From positions 57,515,966-57,579,965 of the forward strand of contig CP154956.1 in assembly GCA_039621445.1 (NCBI GenBank): a DNA stretch of 64,000 bases, given 5' to 3'. A program made the position numbers and the translations under genes. Numbering within the stretch: position 1 is the stretch's first letter; every line of letters begins with the position of its first letter. Shown here one piece after another: positions 52,404-63,595 of this stretch. This DNA comes from Euglena gracilis (Eukaryota; Euglenida; Euglenophyceae; Euglenales). The notes beneath the pieces were generated by a model that did no database searches, was not told where the DNA came from, and was given only the letters and a program-made list of their open reading frames with translations.

Positions 52404-54870
52404 ATCTTGGACAGTGGGTCATCAGAGATGGCGCATGATTGGCTCACCAGCAACCAATGGATTATCTAACCCCAATCTTGAGAAACAAATATCTTCTCCG
52501 CCGACGGCACCGTTCATGAATTTTTTTTCTGGTCTCGGATCTCGCCCCAATGAAGCTTGGTGGAATTGATGGACAGGTGGAATTCAAATTATGACCAAAT
52601 TATTTGATTCCAGGAAAAAGCCAAACGGAAAGGGGTCTCATGGGGCATCATCTGGCTGGATCTGGAGCAGGGCCAAAAAAAATAGGCTCTTGAAGTTTTT
52701 GGCTGTCGGCGTCCCAAAGTTGTTGATCGGCATTTCCCACGACAGGGTGCCTCTTGTGCTCACACTACACCTAGACATATGTTGGCACTCTTTCCTCCTG
52801 TGCCGGCACAGGCGACCCAAGGTCCTGGACTGCCCCTGACCCTGAGTGGGAGCGGCCACCGATCCGCCTGGACCAGGCTGCTTTTTTTGGAAGTGACACC
52901 GAGAGACAAAGCCAGAGCAGAGATTGACAAACATACACATGCGTGTGCCTACCCACCCACCCACCGAACACATACACCACACACACGCACACATACACAC
53001 ACACAACAGCGCGCACGCATACACGGATGCAAGCACGTATGCACATGCCCACTCACCCACCCACCCACCCATGCACATACACATGAGCAAGGGCACACAC
53101 CCACACCCCCCCACCCACCCACCCACACCCCCCCCACACACACACACGAGCGCACGCAAACAGATGCACATATGCATGCAAGACACACGTGCGCATTCAC
53201 ACACACACACACACACACACATGTAAGGTACAAATTGGCGGACCAAAACGTTGATGTTGAAGGGAATTTCGCCTGGTTCTGACCAAACTGGCACCCATGT
53301 TTTGCCCTCATCAATCAAAACAGTTATGGAAACATCATTTTCCAGTTGAATCTCATTTTAGATGACAAACTCAGCATGTAAATGTGCACCTGCGTGCCTG
53401 CTCTCTGCGGCACCTTGCACCCAGCAGTAGTTCAAAAAAGAAAGCTTGGCCTGGAGGCGTGGCGGCGGGCAGGGCTGCACACCCGGCATGTGACGACTCT
53501 GCAGTCGTTGTTGACGACCAAGTCCCAACGATGAACCCTGTGAGGGTTCACGAGCCCTGTGAGGGTTGATCCCCCTCCACCCAGTGGAGTGTCACTGTCT
53601 GGCCTCATTTTTCGAGCTTTGACTCCTAACACAAAATTAATTTTGAAGCTGAGTCACCACCAGATCCCCCATGCAGCTCAGGCAAGGTCCACCAGCACAA
53701 GTTCTGGGACAACTGCGTTGTAGGGGCGGCGTTGCTGCCTTTTTTGGTCTTAAAAGTTGGACCAAATAGTTTTGATAGCCCCCAACCGGGCCATCAAATT
53801 TGATGGTTTACCATTAAACACCATTGCAAAAATGTGACAAAAAAGCCAAGTGCGAAATGGCTGAAAAGCCTGGCAGTAGGTGTTTTGCTTAATGGTAACC
53901 CTGTCGACGAGCATCGTTTGTGGCTTGCCAGCATCGGCCAGTGATCCATCCCTTTGGGCGGTCCGGCCCTCACCTGTGGATGACCCACAGCCGCACCTGT
54001 TCTTGGGTTGGATGGAGGCTTTTTCCTGTTAGGATCAGGACTGTTTATCAGAAATAACACGAGAAATGTTTATCAAAAAGTCTAACATAAAGAGCGGTGG
54101 CAATGGGCAAAGGTTGCGGAGCATTATGTCCTCCGACGTTGTTCTCGCCAATGTTGTCTGCCAGCCAAAGGCTCCCAGTTTTTTTTTCTGAGTGGAAACA
54201 CGTCTTACAGGGTTGGTTCATCATGGGAAGGTGCGCAGCCGTTATGCGTTTCCTGCTCCGGGTGTCTTTGCCGAGGTACGTTTTGTTGTTCAATGCACCT
54301 GATTCAAATTGAAGATTCTGTGTGCATGATAAAAATATGTTCAGGTAGGTGTGTGTATTTGCATGTGATTTTTTTCTGTTTGAATTTGTTTGCATTTGTC
54401 ATAATGCTTGCGTCATCATGTAATGGAAAAAATCTTTTGGATTTTTCATTCTGAGGTTGTTCTGCCAATTTAGATGATCCTTGGGTGCGTTATGCATCCA
54501 TGCATAAATGAATGTGTGCCCCTTTTAAGGTAGGTATGCATGTATGTAAGTGTATGTGCCCATGCATATGTATGCATAATATTATTGCAAAATCTGTGAA
54601 TTATGTATGCATGGCATGGATGGATGGATGGATAGATGGATGGATGCATGGATGTTGTATGTGTTCCATGATTGAGATGCCTCCACAAAAGCAAACACTG
54701 GCATGTATAGTTTACCCAACGCCAACCGCATCGTATTGGTCAACTCCCTATTTCGATTTAGGGACCATCAATACTGTGGATTTGACATGGTATTGGTTGT
54801 TCGTTATTCAATGAGGATTAACGCTGCATGAGGAGACATTGCCCAAATTTGGCCTTTCGGTTGGTTTTTC
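52404..54870. other. no gene recognised; CA-rich microsatellite region
   Basis: A long imperfect CACACA/CACCCACC tract at 52930-53222. Short ATGG repeats at 54615-54650 and GTATGCATG repeats at 54530-54620. Open frames are low complexity. The sequence at 53535-53575 has a small tandem repeat, GAGCCCTGTGAGGGTT(CAC). Confidence 0.5.
52935..53222. repeat. imperfect (CA)n/(CACC)n microsatellite
   Basis: Interrupted CA, CACC and GCACAC repeats over nearly 290 bp. Thr/His/Pro open frames on + and Val/Cys/Gly frames on - come from the repeat. Confidence 0.9.
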
Positions 54871-54873
54871 TCA

Positions 54874-55051
54874 GGGTGTGGTTCACCCTCAACCGTCTTC
54901 CAAGTCGCTGGTCGACCTGACTGCGGAAGCGGTGGCGCATCCTCGCGGTTCCGACGGGTCCTTTTTGAGACTCCGAGCATTGCCTCAAGCGTCCGACGTC
55001 ATCGCCATGCTTGCACTGCATCAGCTGGTGCTGCGCCAGACAGTCACCTGA
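54874..55051 (+). CDS. candidate 3'-terminal exon, unknown product
   Basis: Follows the acceptor GGTTTTTCTCAG. The open frame in GC-rich codons reads GVVHPQPSSKSLVDLTAEAV, then AHPRGSDGSFLRLRALPQAS, and ends LALHQLVLRQTVT before TGA at 55049. No family recognised. The codon bias stands out from the AT-rich surroundings. Confidence 0.45.
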
Positions 55052-55157
55052 TGCGCCGTGGCCGTTGGTGTTGTTGCTCTGTTAATGGCTGCGCTTCATA
55101 TGCAGGTTCATTGTCACTGCTATTTGTAACCTTGAATGTGTTTGCGTGGATCTGTAA

Positions 55158-55478
55158 CATACAATCACTTAGTCAATGGCCTGCCCCCCTCCCGGGGGGT
55201 GACTGGTTTTTGGCCCGCACCCCCCCCCCCCCCCCCCCCCCCCGGGGGGGTCGGCCAGGGGTGTGCAAAAGTGGCTTGAGTTACCCCGGCGGCGAAGGCA
55301 CTGGGGAAAATTTTCTGGCCTACAATGGCCTTAAGTGACCGGCCGGTTTCCTGAGTGGCCGACCCCCCCAGGGGGGGGGGGTAGTGACTGACTGGTTTCC
55401 CGAAAAAAGTTCCTGACTGATTGGTTTTTCGAAGAGTGGAGTGACCCTCTCCTCCCGGTGGTCAGTAAAAAGTGTATG
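55158..55478. mobile_element. TIR element, 'GACTGACTGGTTTT' family, copy 3, 8-bp TSD (7/8)
   Basis: Flanks ATCTGTAA (55150-55157) and ATCTGCAA (55479-55486) differ at one base. Ends CATACAATCACTTAGTCA and the reverse complement CATACACTTTTTACTGACC. Interior carries GTGACTGGTTTTT, GAGTGGCCGACCCCCC and GTAGTGACTGACTGGTTT, as in 39647-39981 and 41933-42250. Joining the flanks leaves an open frame across the site (FAWICKGRQW), so it may sit in an exon; this is tentative. Confidence 0.82.
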
Positions 55479-55529
55479 ATCTGCAAGGGACGGCAATGGG
55501 TATCTCCTTTTGTTTTTTCTTTACGTCTC

Positions 55530-55628
55530 ACAGGCAAAAAACAAAAGAAGGATTGGTGTCGTGGAGAAGAAGTGCTGACCTCCCATTTGGAAGTTTGCAT
55601 TCGTTTTTGGGTAAACTGCAGGGTGCAT
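55530..55628 (+). CDS. candidate exon, unknown product
   Basis: After the strong acceptor TTTTTTCTTTACGTCTCACAG an open frame reads KTKEGLVSWRRSADLPFGSL, then HSFLGKLQGASFMPA and a stop. A second frame is also open (KKDWCRGEEVLTSHLEVCIR). The choice between them is unresolved. Confidence 0.35.
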
Positions 55629-55763
55629 CTTTCATGCCTGCATAAGTTGCAAACAGGAGTTTGTCATCAGGCTCCTTATTTCGAACAGAGATAAAGCCGA
55701 GTATGCTCCCATTTTCACCAAGTGGGTATCACACCATCTGTTAGCGTTGTTTAAGGTTGCAAC

Positions 55764-56026
55764 TATTCGGAGGAGGGGGTGGCTGACGTTTTTTTTTCCA
55801 GAGTGACTGATAAGTTTTGGGGGGTGGGGGCAAATCCCCCCCCCCCCCGAGTCAGCAACATAAAGTGACCCAGTGCCGAAAGTGCCGTTAATTTTAGGGT
55901 GTTTTGTAACCGATTTTCTATGCTATCCAGGGAATAGTGACTGAATGGTTTTCCCAAAAAGGTGACTGACTGATCTTTGACGTCAGTCAGTGACCTGGGG
56001 GGGTCCCAGGGGTGAAGAATTGTATG
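55764..56026. mobile_element. diverged TIR element, 'GACTGACTGGTTTT' family, copy 4
   Basis: Contains AGTGACTGATAAGTTTTGGGG, GTGACTGAATGGTTTT and GTGACTGACTGATC. Right end ...GAATTGTATG matches the CATAC end of the family. Flanks GTTGCAAC (55756-55763) and ATTACAAC (56027-56034) match at 6 of 8. Left end poorly conserved. Confidence 0.5.
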
Positions 56027-56052
56027 ATTACAACACAGAGAAGGCAAGCAGA

Positions 56053-56927
56053 TAACCCCCCCCCCCTCATTTAAACCGACCCCCCTTCCAAACCGACCCA
56101 TTGCAGAATTTCAACCAAAAAAAATCAACCGACCCATGGCAAGTTCCATGACAAACACGAACAGCATAATTTGTTTGTCACTCAACATTGGGCATTGGCC
56201 ATCAAAAATTGCCGTTTTACCACTCAGGAATCAGGATTATGCACACCAATTTGGGATGTGCCACTCAAAAACTGTTGTTGGCCACTCAATTTGAATGGAA
56301 TTGGAATTTACTCTGAATGTCTGGCCTTGGCACACCAAATTAGGGATTTCCTTATCAAGATTTGGAACCGTCAATAAGGAAATTAGGCATTTGCCACCAA
56401 GAATCAGGAATTAAGAAGAAAATACATTAGGTTTGCACCCCAAATTTGGCATTTGCCCCCAAAATTAGGAGTTTTGCAACAGGAATTTACACCCAAAATC
56501 AGCATTTGATGACCTAAAATCAGGATTTTACACCCAAAATTTGGCCGAAAATTTGGTGTTGGCACCCAAAAATTACAAAATTAGCCATTTGCCACCTAAA
56601 ATTTGAAGTTTGCACCCAAAAATAGGCAATTTCCTACCAAAAACTGGTATTACACCCAAAATTCGGGATTTGCCCCCGAAAATTGAGAATTTGCATTCCA
56701 TATTAGGCATTTGTCACTCAAAATTAGGTATTGGCCGACCAAACTGGGCATTTGCCAATCGAAATTGCCTTGCTAACATCAACCCATTTCCGTCACCCCT
56801 TCTTCCAGCCGTCGGCCAGATCTGTGCCCCCCCTGAAACCGACCCCCCCGTCCAAACCGACCCCCTCCATGATTTCCGCCAACCCAAAAGTCCTAAACCG
56901 ACAGGTCGGTTTAAATGGGGGGGGTTA
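56053..56927. mobile_element. 875-bp TIR element with internal AT-rich tandem repeat
   Basis: The left end has TAACC, a long C run, then ATTTAAACCGACC. The reverse complement of the right end reads TAACCCCCCCCATTTAAACCGACC. Adjacent CCAAACCGACCC blocks occur at both sides too. The centre, 56165-56770, is a degenerate tandem array of about 27-30 bp units, (C/A)ACCAAAATTNGGNATTTGCC. No target duplication identified; no coding capacity. Confidence 0.72.
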
Positions 56928-57649
56928 CATTGAATCCATTTAGAGATGGAAACACCGATGTGTTTTCCGGGTTTCAATGAATCCAAACTATGTCCAGAAC
57001 TACCATCCATTCTGTTCATAGGGGGAAGCTTGGGTGACAAGAATGTGAGAAATAAAACGTATTTTTGCACCTCTCACGATTGTTTGCTGATCATGTGAGA
57101 ACCATGGGGGGGGGGGCCAACTACTCGAAACAAAATCAACACAAAACAGAATTTGGCTGGTGTGACAGAAGGAACCGGTGAAAACTGCTGTTGAAACTGC
57201 TGCTGTGTCTGCCATTGAAGTGTTTCAATAGCAGCCACACCTGCGATGGGGCATCGTGAGAAAAGAGCAAACAAATGAATAATCAACCAAGGAATTCCAT
57301 CACAATACAAAATCGATGAAACGCAAATGTTTCAACCTCTGAAATTTAATCATGTAGACACCATGCCTATCGTTTCTTTCATTGTGACGATTCTAACTGT
57401 AATTTTTTGAAGCCAAGTGATCCCTTCAATTTTTGAGAACAAGTGGATGAAATCCATGAGGGGATCCCAAGTCAAATCCTCATATCCTTTCCAATTCATG
57501 AGAAATTCGACTCTGCGAAATTAGCTGATTTGGTGCTTCAAAAATGGGAGATTTTTCAACCTCCCATTCATGCAAACCTGAATCAAAATCGTCTTTGGTT
57601 GGTTGAAAATGAAACATCTCCAATTTTTCATTGGCAAACTCATCCTCAA

Positions 57650-57763
57650 AATGTTGTTTCGTTTGGCTGCGGTGCAAGGACTTGACATGTCCAGTTTTGA
57701 CTTCCAAATGTTGTTTCGTTTGGCTGCGGTGCAAGGACTTGACATGTCCAGTTTTGACTTCCA
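57650..57763. repeat. 57-bp tandem duplication, two copies
   Basis: GTTTGGCTGCGGTGCAAGGA at 57661 recurs at 57718, with the intervening sequence essentially identical through GACATGTCCAGTTTTGACTTCCA. The unit is a multiple of three. It may lie in an open segment, but no splice-supported exon could be drawn. Confidence 0.85.
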
Positions 57764-57860
57764 CCTCATAACTCATTTCCCCAAAATGATTGACGATGGG
57801 ATAGGACCAACCCACCAACTTTTCAGTTTGTTGGCGGATAATCCCCTTGGACGTAGGAAC

Positions 57861-58208
57861 CAGACTTTCATTTAGTGCGCCGCGGAAAACTTTTTTCTGC
57901 GCCGCGTGCACCGCGGCAGCGGAAATTTTGTGACCGCGTGCGCCGCGGAAGATTTCTTTCTGTGCGCCGCGTGCACCGCGGCAGCGTCATGTGCGCCGCG
58001 GCATAGCCATCCCAATTATCCTCTGTTCGTGCTGCGACAAAAAAGGCATGTGCCGCGGGAACGTCATTGGTGCGCCACAGGTGCATTGTTGGTGCGCCGC
58101 AGCAGCGTTTCAGGTGCGCCGCGGGTGTGCCGCGGCAAAAATTCGATTGTGCGCCGCGTGCGCCACAGTAAAAAAAATTTTTTCGCCGCGGCGCACTAAA
58201 TGAGTCTG
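57861..58208. mobile_element. GC-rich CAG...CTG element with GCGCCGCGG repeats, perfect 8-bp TSD
   Basis: Starts CAGACTTTCATTTAGTGCGC and ends with the reverse complement of CAGACTCATTTAGTGCGCCG. TSD GTAGGAAC at 57853-57860 and 58209-58216 is perfect. The interior is a run of GTGCGCCGCGG / GTGCACCGCGGCAGCG units, unlike any other element here. It can form extensive hairpins. Confidence 0.9.
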
Positions 58209-58463
58209 GTAGGAACTGAACCTTTGGAAAACTTGAGATCTATTTGTGACCTTGAGAATGCTTTTAAGAATGTTTTTAAGAATTTCTTAAAAACGTTCAT
58301 TTCCAGTTCTTCACAAAATTTGAGGGCAAATGACAAAAGTCCAGCCCTATTCACATCACGTTGAGTCTGTCTCATTGGACTGAACCTGGCGCCTTGAATT
58401 CCTGAGCGCTTCTCCCAAATGGCCAAATTTAGGCAAGCATTGCCATCCAGTCCTTGTCTGCCC

Positions 58464-58465
58464 AG
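58464..58465 (+). promoter_or_regulatory. probable spliced-leader acceptor AG for the F-box-like gene
   Basis: TCCTTGTCTGCCCAG ends 10 bp before the ATG at 58476. Inferred from pattern only. Confidence 0.4.
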
Positions 58466-58475
58466 CGTAATAACG

Positions 58476-61400
58476 ATGGCCATCCCCCCGGATGTCCGGT
58501 GCAAGCGACGGAGAGGGTTCTCCCGGGCGTCACGGAAGCGGCTGAAGGTGGACGTGGCGTGGACCCAAGTGTTGCGGCCCATCGCCGTGGCCCCGCCGCC
58601 CCCCACCGCCCCCACTGGATGCGCCGGGAAGGAAGCGAAGGTGCTCACTCTGCCGCGAGAGTTGATCCTCGCAATGCTGATGTACTTGGACACCAATGAT
58701 TTGGCAAACGCCGCAACTGCGAGCAGGTCTGCTTCAATGTGGAAGTGCTTCAGTGTCTTCAGAGTCAAAACAGTGTGTTAAAGGTGTGTCCATTTTTTTT
58801 TATACAGAGATCACGTGAATCATGCAACAACATAACAACAATGTTGGTCAGGAAGTACTGCCATTTCATGCAAATCACCTTGGACCCGTACCAATATTAT
58901 TCGTCAAAGTTCGGTGGTTGGCAATGTGATTTTGGGTGGGTCAGTTTTTTTTTTAGCACTCCTCAATTTTGAACCTTGTCAAGATGAATGCTTTTGCCAC
59001 TGGAGTTGTTCCCGTGGCCAAGTGCATCTATGTGGTATATTATCCATGTGCTCAGGAGTCTAAACACGTGCGCGGCCGAATGCATCAAAACCTCAACCAC
59101 TTACGATTTCCCAAGGATGCTGGAGCTGGCTAGGCTTTTGGTGACCGTCACGTCACCTTGGCCGTCAGAAAGAACGTCCTGCTTCTTGCACGTCGTCTTC
59201 CAGCGATGGAAAGATGCATTGCGGAGAGGCAGAGGGTGTGCAATTTGTCGAGCTGCCGAATATTTTCTGTTTGTTAACTCTGTTCCCAATTTCTGTTTTT
59301 GTTTGGTCTCCCTTTTCCATGTCACAGGTATCCTTTCACAATATCGTTGCGTGACATACCATTCAAACTCCTCCAAGGACAATTATCAAGTGAGCATCGA
59401 GGCCTCTGTATTTTTGGTAAGGAATTTTAAAGTTAAAAGAATGCAAATGGTTTGGGAGCGAGATAAAGCAAAGCATCAGAAAAACCGATTTCTCAAAGGT
59501 ATTGAATAAACCCGAGCCGAGGGGAGGTGGTTGTCAAGGTCAGCAAATTCATGAAAGTTGCCAAAGTTGCCAAAACTTTTACGGAAACACGTTGGTAAGT
59601 TGCCCACCACATCTTCTGGATGGTTGTTTCAGAACGTCTGCCCCCCCCCCCGGGACCCACCTATCCTTTGAAGGAATATAGCGTCCGAGTGATTTTTGTC
59701 TGTCACCGTGACTCATTCCTCGCCGGTAGGTTGGGTTTGGTAAATTCTCTGGAGGTGTTTGCCACCATTCCCCGATCCAGCCCCACTGATGAATTCCTTC
59801 CACTGGAATGAACCACGGGTGCTGCGCACCTGTCAGACCCGGGAGCCAGGCTTTTGCTTCAAGGTTCGCAGTACCACCCCCTGGGGGTGCAACTGCTTTG
59901 GAAATCCTGGTGGAGTCCACTATAGCACGGCTAACTAGTGGAAATAGTCTTTCAGTGACCAGCACAAAGCACCGACAATTTTTTGGGGGTCGAAAACCTG
60001 TCAGAAAACCCTCATTTCCATCTGGCGGGCAAGCCAGAGGAGAAAATTCTTTTCCAGTCGGGGGGAGGCCCAGACCCCTTGGGGAGGGTCTTCTCAGTGT
60101 CCATTTTCCAGTGTGAAACGAAACGGCCAGCCAGTGGACCCCCACCTGCCACCTGGGGTCGTTAAGTGAAGGCCTGCCGGAAGCACATGCTAGCACGGGC
60201 CCGCAACAACTTCCAGCGCCTCTTCCATGTGGCATTGGGAATGGCCGGGTTACAGTTCTGTCTGATGAAGGTGTGCCCGTGCCCCGAAAAGTGTCAGGAA
60301 TGACAGGGTATTTTGTTTTGCATCTGGTTTATCTTTGGGGGGATTTTGCTGTTGATGATTGGCCGTGGAGGGTGAAAGCAAGCACAATTTTTTCTATGTT
60401 TCTTGGTTTTGGTTGCGCTTTTGAGTTTTTTTTTGCCTTTTCAGTAATTTCGGGTTTATTTTGAAATAATCAATTTTTTTCCCTGGCTCCAAATTTTTAT
60501 GCAACTTTTATGCTTTTTTGAAATTTTTGAATTTCTTTGGCTGACAATTGTATCATAAATTTCAGGATCAATGTTTGCTTTATCACCAGAATTACAATTG
60601 ACCTTTTGATATAGCTGGACCATCAAATTTTTTTTGCTCTGTGTGTATTTTTTTTCCTGCCCCGCCTTACTTGGCTCTTGTCAAAATCCCTTCCCTTGTC
60701 AAATAGACAGCTGAATTATGCGCCAGTTAATGCATTGCATTGCTGCAAGAATGGTGATTGATTCTTCTTGCAAAAAAATCCGGGTTTTCTGTTCACTGCC
60801 ACTGGAGGCCGATAAATACCGTGGTTGGATAAATGCCACAGCGACATTTACCGCAGGGTTTAACAACGTGCTCCTTGTCCGTATTTCTGCTTTATTTGAT
60901 CGAAATTCAATTTTAGCCTAATATATTCCATCGCAGAATAGTTTCTGGCATATAGTTGAAGCTACCAGAATGTTTTTCTGATCAACAGATACACGCATCA
61001 ATCTCCTCCATGTTGAACGTTGAACAGACAAACCAGAGTCGGATACTTGCAACACCGGCCCCCGGCTGGGTGGATAATTACCACGCCGCCTTATCCGAAT
61101 GTTTTAGTGCAAAGTATTGCTCAGCGGGATTTTGCTCCAGAAGCCAGTTGGGATCGCAGTGTATTTAGCGACTCCAGTTATGCAGAAATAGGTGGCGGAA
61201 AACTGTATCATTCGTGGCCATGTTTGCAGTTAGATAATATGCCCTATTATTATTATTCAGTTATTTTTTGTAGCTATTTTGTCTTTGTGCACCCCCCCCT
61301 TCAGGAGGACATGGAATGTGTGTTGAGCTTTGTCCGGAGCTTACCGGGCGACCCCAGTGACAACGACAACCCGCAGATCCCCAATGGGGCTCAGGTGCCC

Positions 61401-63595
61401 CCTCTCCCCCCGCATCCGCACACTGTCATACACAGCCCCCCCCCCCCCCAAACGCTTTTGTCAGCCGTGGATGTTGTCTGATCCACCTGTTGAGGATACC
61501 TAGCAGCGGCATGGGGTTTAGAGGCTGGGGGACAGGAGCGGAAAACGAAAGCTTTTTTTGTGTTTTTGTGTGTGTTTCGTTTTTTTTCCATTTCGGCAAT
61601 TGTGTTCGTTGTATTTTTTCTGATGCAGTCTTTTTCAGACTGGTATTTTTTTAATTTAAAAACCATCCCTTGAGGACCGCCATCAGGGCAAAAGAACCGG
61701 CCAAGGGCTGTTCCACGGCTCAAATGATCGAAAACCATATGGTGAATCTTTTCCCAGTGTCGACTTATCTCGCAGAGGATTTCTTTTGGGTTTCCCCCAT
61801 TCTCCTGTGGACTCTCAGTTGGATGCGCTTCAGGGAAGTGAAGGGACACGTTTTTTTTGTCACGGACCACCCTGAGGTTGCCATTTTGTTGCCGGTTCGC
61901 ATCCCGTTCCTGGTTCGCGGCTGGGCGTTGAACTATGCTCAGGCCAGCCTCACAGTCGGGCCAGCCACTCAGGGCGGTGGGAGGCCTCTTCTTCATTCGC
62001 CGCAGCTCCTCCTCTCCCTCCGGGATCACTTTGGTCGCGTCTTCCACCCCTGGACCCTTCCGGCGACCAAGCCTGTCACGTTGGACCACTGCCGGAGCTT
62101 GCTGCTCAAAGTGTGTTCCCCAATTGTACCATTTCTGCCCCTGAAGTCGCTGGACAACCGGAAACAAACGTTCCGGTTTGCGTGGCTCTTGTGTCATATG
62201 TATTATGCCGACAATCACTTTTGCTCCAATTTGTCCCTTTGCCGCTTCCCAGTTTTGTGGTCTTTTGTTCCATATCAATGCTAATGTGTGTTTGGGGTTA
62301 TCGCAAAAAATGTGCCCTCGATCGCAGACTCATTTGATCCAATCCTCTTGGTGTGACCCCACGACGTTGCTTAAAAATTGGCCCCACCCCTCGGGGGTCC
62401 AGCCAGCCACCTTTTTCCAGCCACGGACCCCCCCCATCGACAAGTTTTATTTATATATGTGTATTTTCCATCCTTCCACAGGGCGGTTGGACGTTAACAG
62501 ATTTTTTGGCTTGTGGAGGTTCAAAAATAATGGGCAAAAATGGACAGGAGTGGGTAGGAAAATGGTTGGCCAGTGCAATCTTTGGATCAAAATCGATTTT
62601 TTTGCACAAATCGGCAGTTTTTTTTGCAGTTTTCTATTTCTTTGGTACCCAGTTCGACTTCGGGTCGCCTGGGAGGCGGGGGGTCAGCCAGCAGTTGTTT
62701 TCCAGCCAGCCCAATTGTCCAGCCTTTGAGCTGGAACCTCTGGGGGGGGGGGGTCTCCACCCCCAGGACAACAGGGAGGGTGGATGGGCAGGTTTTTTGA
62801 AAGCTGATGGGACCATCCACCCATCCCCCTCGGGGGGGGATGGGATTATGCTTTGTGGGTGTATGGTCAACATCATGGATTAACTGAGTGACCTTCGCGT
62901 AGGGGGAAGGTGCCAGGGGTCAATCCTACTTTTCGAAAAGAATATTTAATAATTATTAGAATTGGCCAGGGTTCCCACCCAATTTCTGGGGTTTCAGGTA
63001 TTTGTGGGGTTGGTGGGTCGACCCCAGGGGAGGGCTTGTTGAGGGTTTCGGAAAAAGTGGATTGGTGGCCGTCCCCTCCCTCCCCTGGTGGTATTTGTTT
63101 GGGGGTGTGCTTAAACGGTCATATCTGCTGCAGCATTTCTGCATTTCTCCAGCCTGGTACGTCAACGTTGTGTTGTGTGTAAAAAAAAATGTTGTCCCAC
63201 CGAGCCTACTACCCCAAAGCGTAGGAAGAAGTCTTAAAGTGAGGTATTGGGCAAAACATAAATAAAAAATAAATTACCGAACGCTGTGAAAACAGTCAGC
63301 CAGTCAATGAAGAAATTGCCCATTGATCTCGCCTCTCAGCCATCAGCCATCGGCCCGTTTTGACATTTTCAAAAAAAAAAAGAACAGCTGGAACCCTCAT
63401 TTCTTGGAGTGGGGCTGGAGGATTCGCCTTCTATTCCAGGTGTGCCGGAAGGTGATGGTGCGGCTTCGGCCCACGTGCCCCGAAATGGAGTCCGCAGTGC
63501 GGCTGTTCCGCCAGCAGTTGACTGAATGTGTCCGGTCTGCTTCCGCCGCTGCGTTTATGGAGTTGCAGGCATTGATTCGTGAAACACCTGATTGA
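58476..63595 (+). CDS. F-box-like protein gene, partly reconstructed
   Basis: First exon 58476-58726: basic start (CKRRRGFSRASRKRLKVDVA), Pro-rich linker, then LPRELILAMLMYLDTNDLAN, which fits an F-box helix pattern (substrate adaptor of SCF ubiquitin ligases). Supported later exons: 59633-59725 (LKEYSVRVIFVCHRDSFLA) joined by a short GT-AG intron to 59781-59843, then a transposon-derived nonconventional intron 59844-60181, then 60182-60270 (ARARNNFQRLFHVALGMAGL, donor GTGTGC). Also 61305-61394 (30 codons, SLPGDPSDNDNPQIPNGAQ, donor GTGCCC) and the terminal exon 63440-63595 (CRKVMVRLRPTCPEMESAV, ending ALIRETPD and TGA). Exons between 58.8-59.5 and 60.7-61.2 kb are present but not resolved. 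That all belong to one gene is inferred from strand and order. Confidence 0.55.
59844..60181 (+). other. nonconventional intron made of a transposon plus one target-site copy
   Basis: Starts AGC then CAG (59847-59849) and ends CTG (60174-60176) plus five bases, the same layout as the acylpyruvase introns. Length 338 = 330-bp element + 8. Joining 59843 to 60182 keeps the frame: VLRTCQTR, then Glu, then HMLARARNNFQRL. Confidence 0.8.
59847..60176. mobile_element. hAT-like element (same family as 3127-3554) inside a coding exon
   Basis: Ends CAGGCTTTTGCTTCAAGG and the reverse complement CAGGCCTTCACTTAACGACC. Flanks CCGGGAGC (59839-59846) and CCGGAAGC (60177-60184) differ at one base. Interior aligns with 3127-3554 through GCAGTACC, CCAGTGACC, AAGCNCCGA, AAACCTCATTT and the TCCATTTTCCAGTGT block. 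Confidence 0.88.
60271..61304. other. introns and unresolved exons of the F-box-like gene
   Basis: AT-rich. A possible exon begins after CAAATAG at 60709 (QLNYAPVNALHCCKN, donor GTGATT). Another open, GC-richer stretch runs through about 60990-61190 in two overlapping frames (ATPAPGWVDNYHAALSECF; QRDFAPEASWDRSVFSDSSY). Borders not resolved. Confidence 0.4.
62380..62900. repeat. GGGTCCAGCCAGCC-containing repeat, related to the 16.9/38.7 kb family
   Basis: Carries GGGGGTCCAGCCAGCC near 62393, GTCAGCCAGCAGTTGTTTTCCAGCC near 62685 and GGCAAAAATGGACAGG-type centre sequence. Similar blocks mark the 16937 and 38685 elements, but I could not find matching CAGGG termini or a target duplication. Probably a diverged or rearranged relative. 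Confidence 0.4.

Noticed and set aside
52620-52830. Gene-like frame around 52.6-52.8 kb
   Set aside because: No supported splice sites and no recognisable motif; codon use is mixed.
62380-62900. A third complete member of the 16.9/38.7 kb transposon family
   Set aside because: Shared blocks exist, but I found no CAGGG termini or target-site duplication, so only a diverged repeat is claimed.
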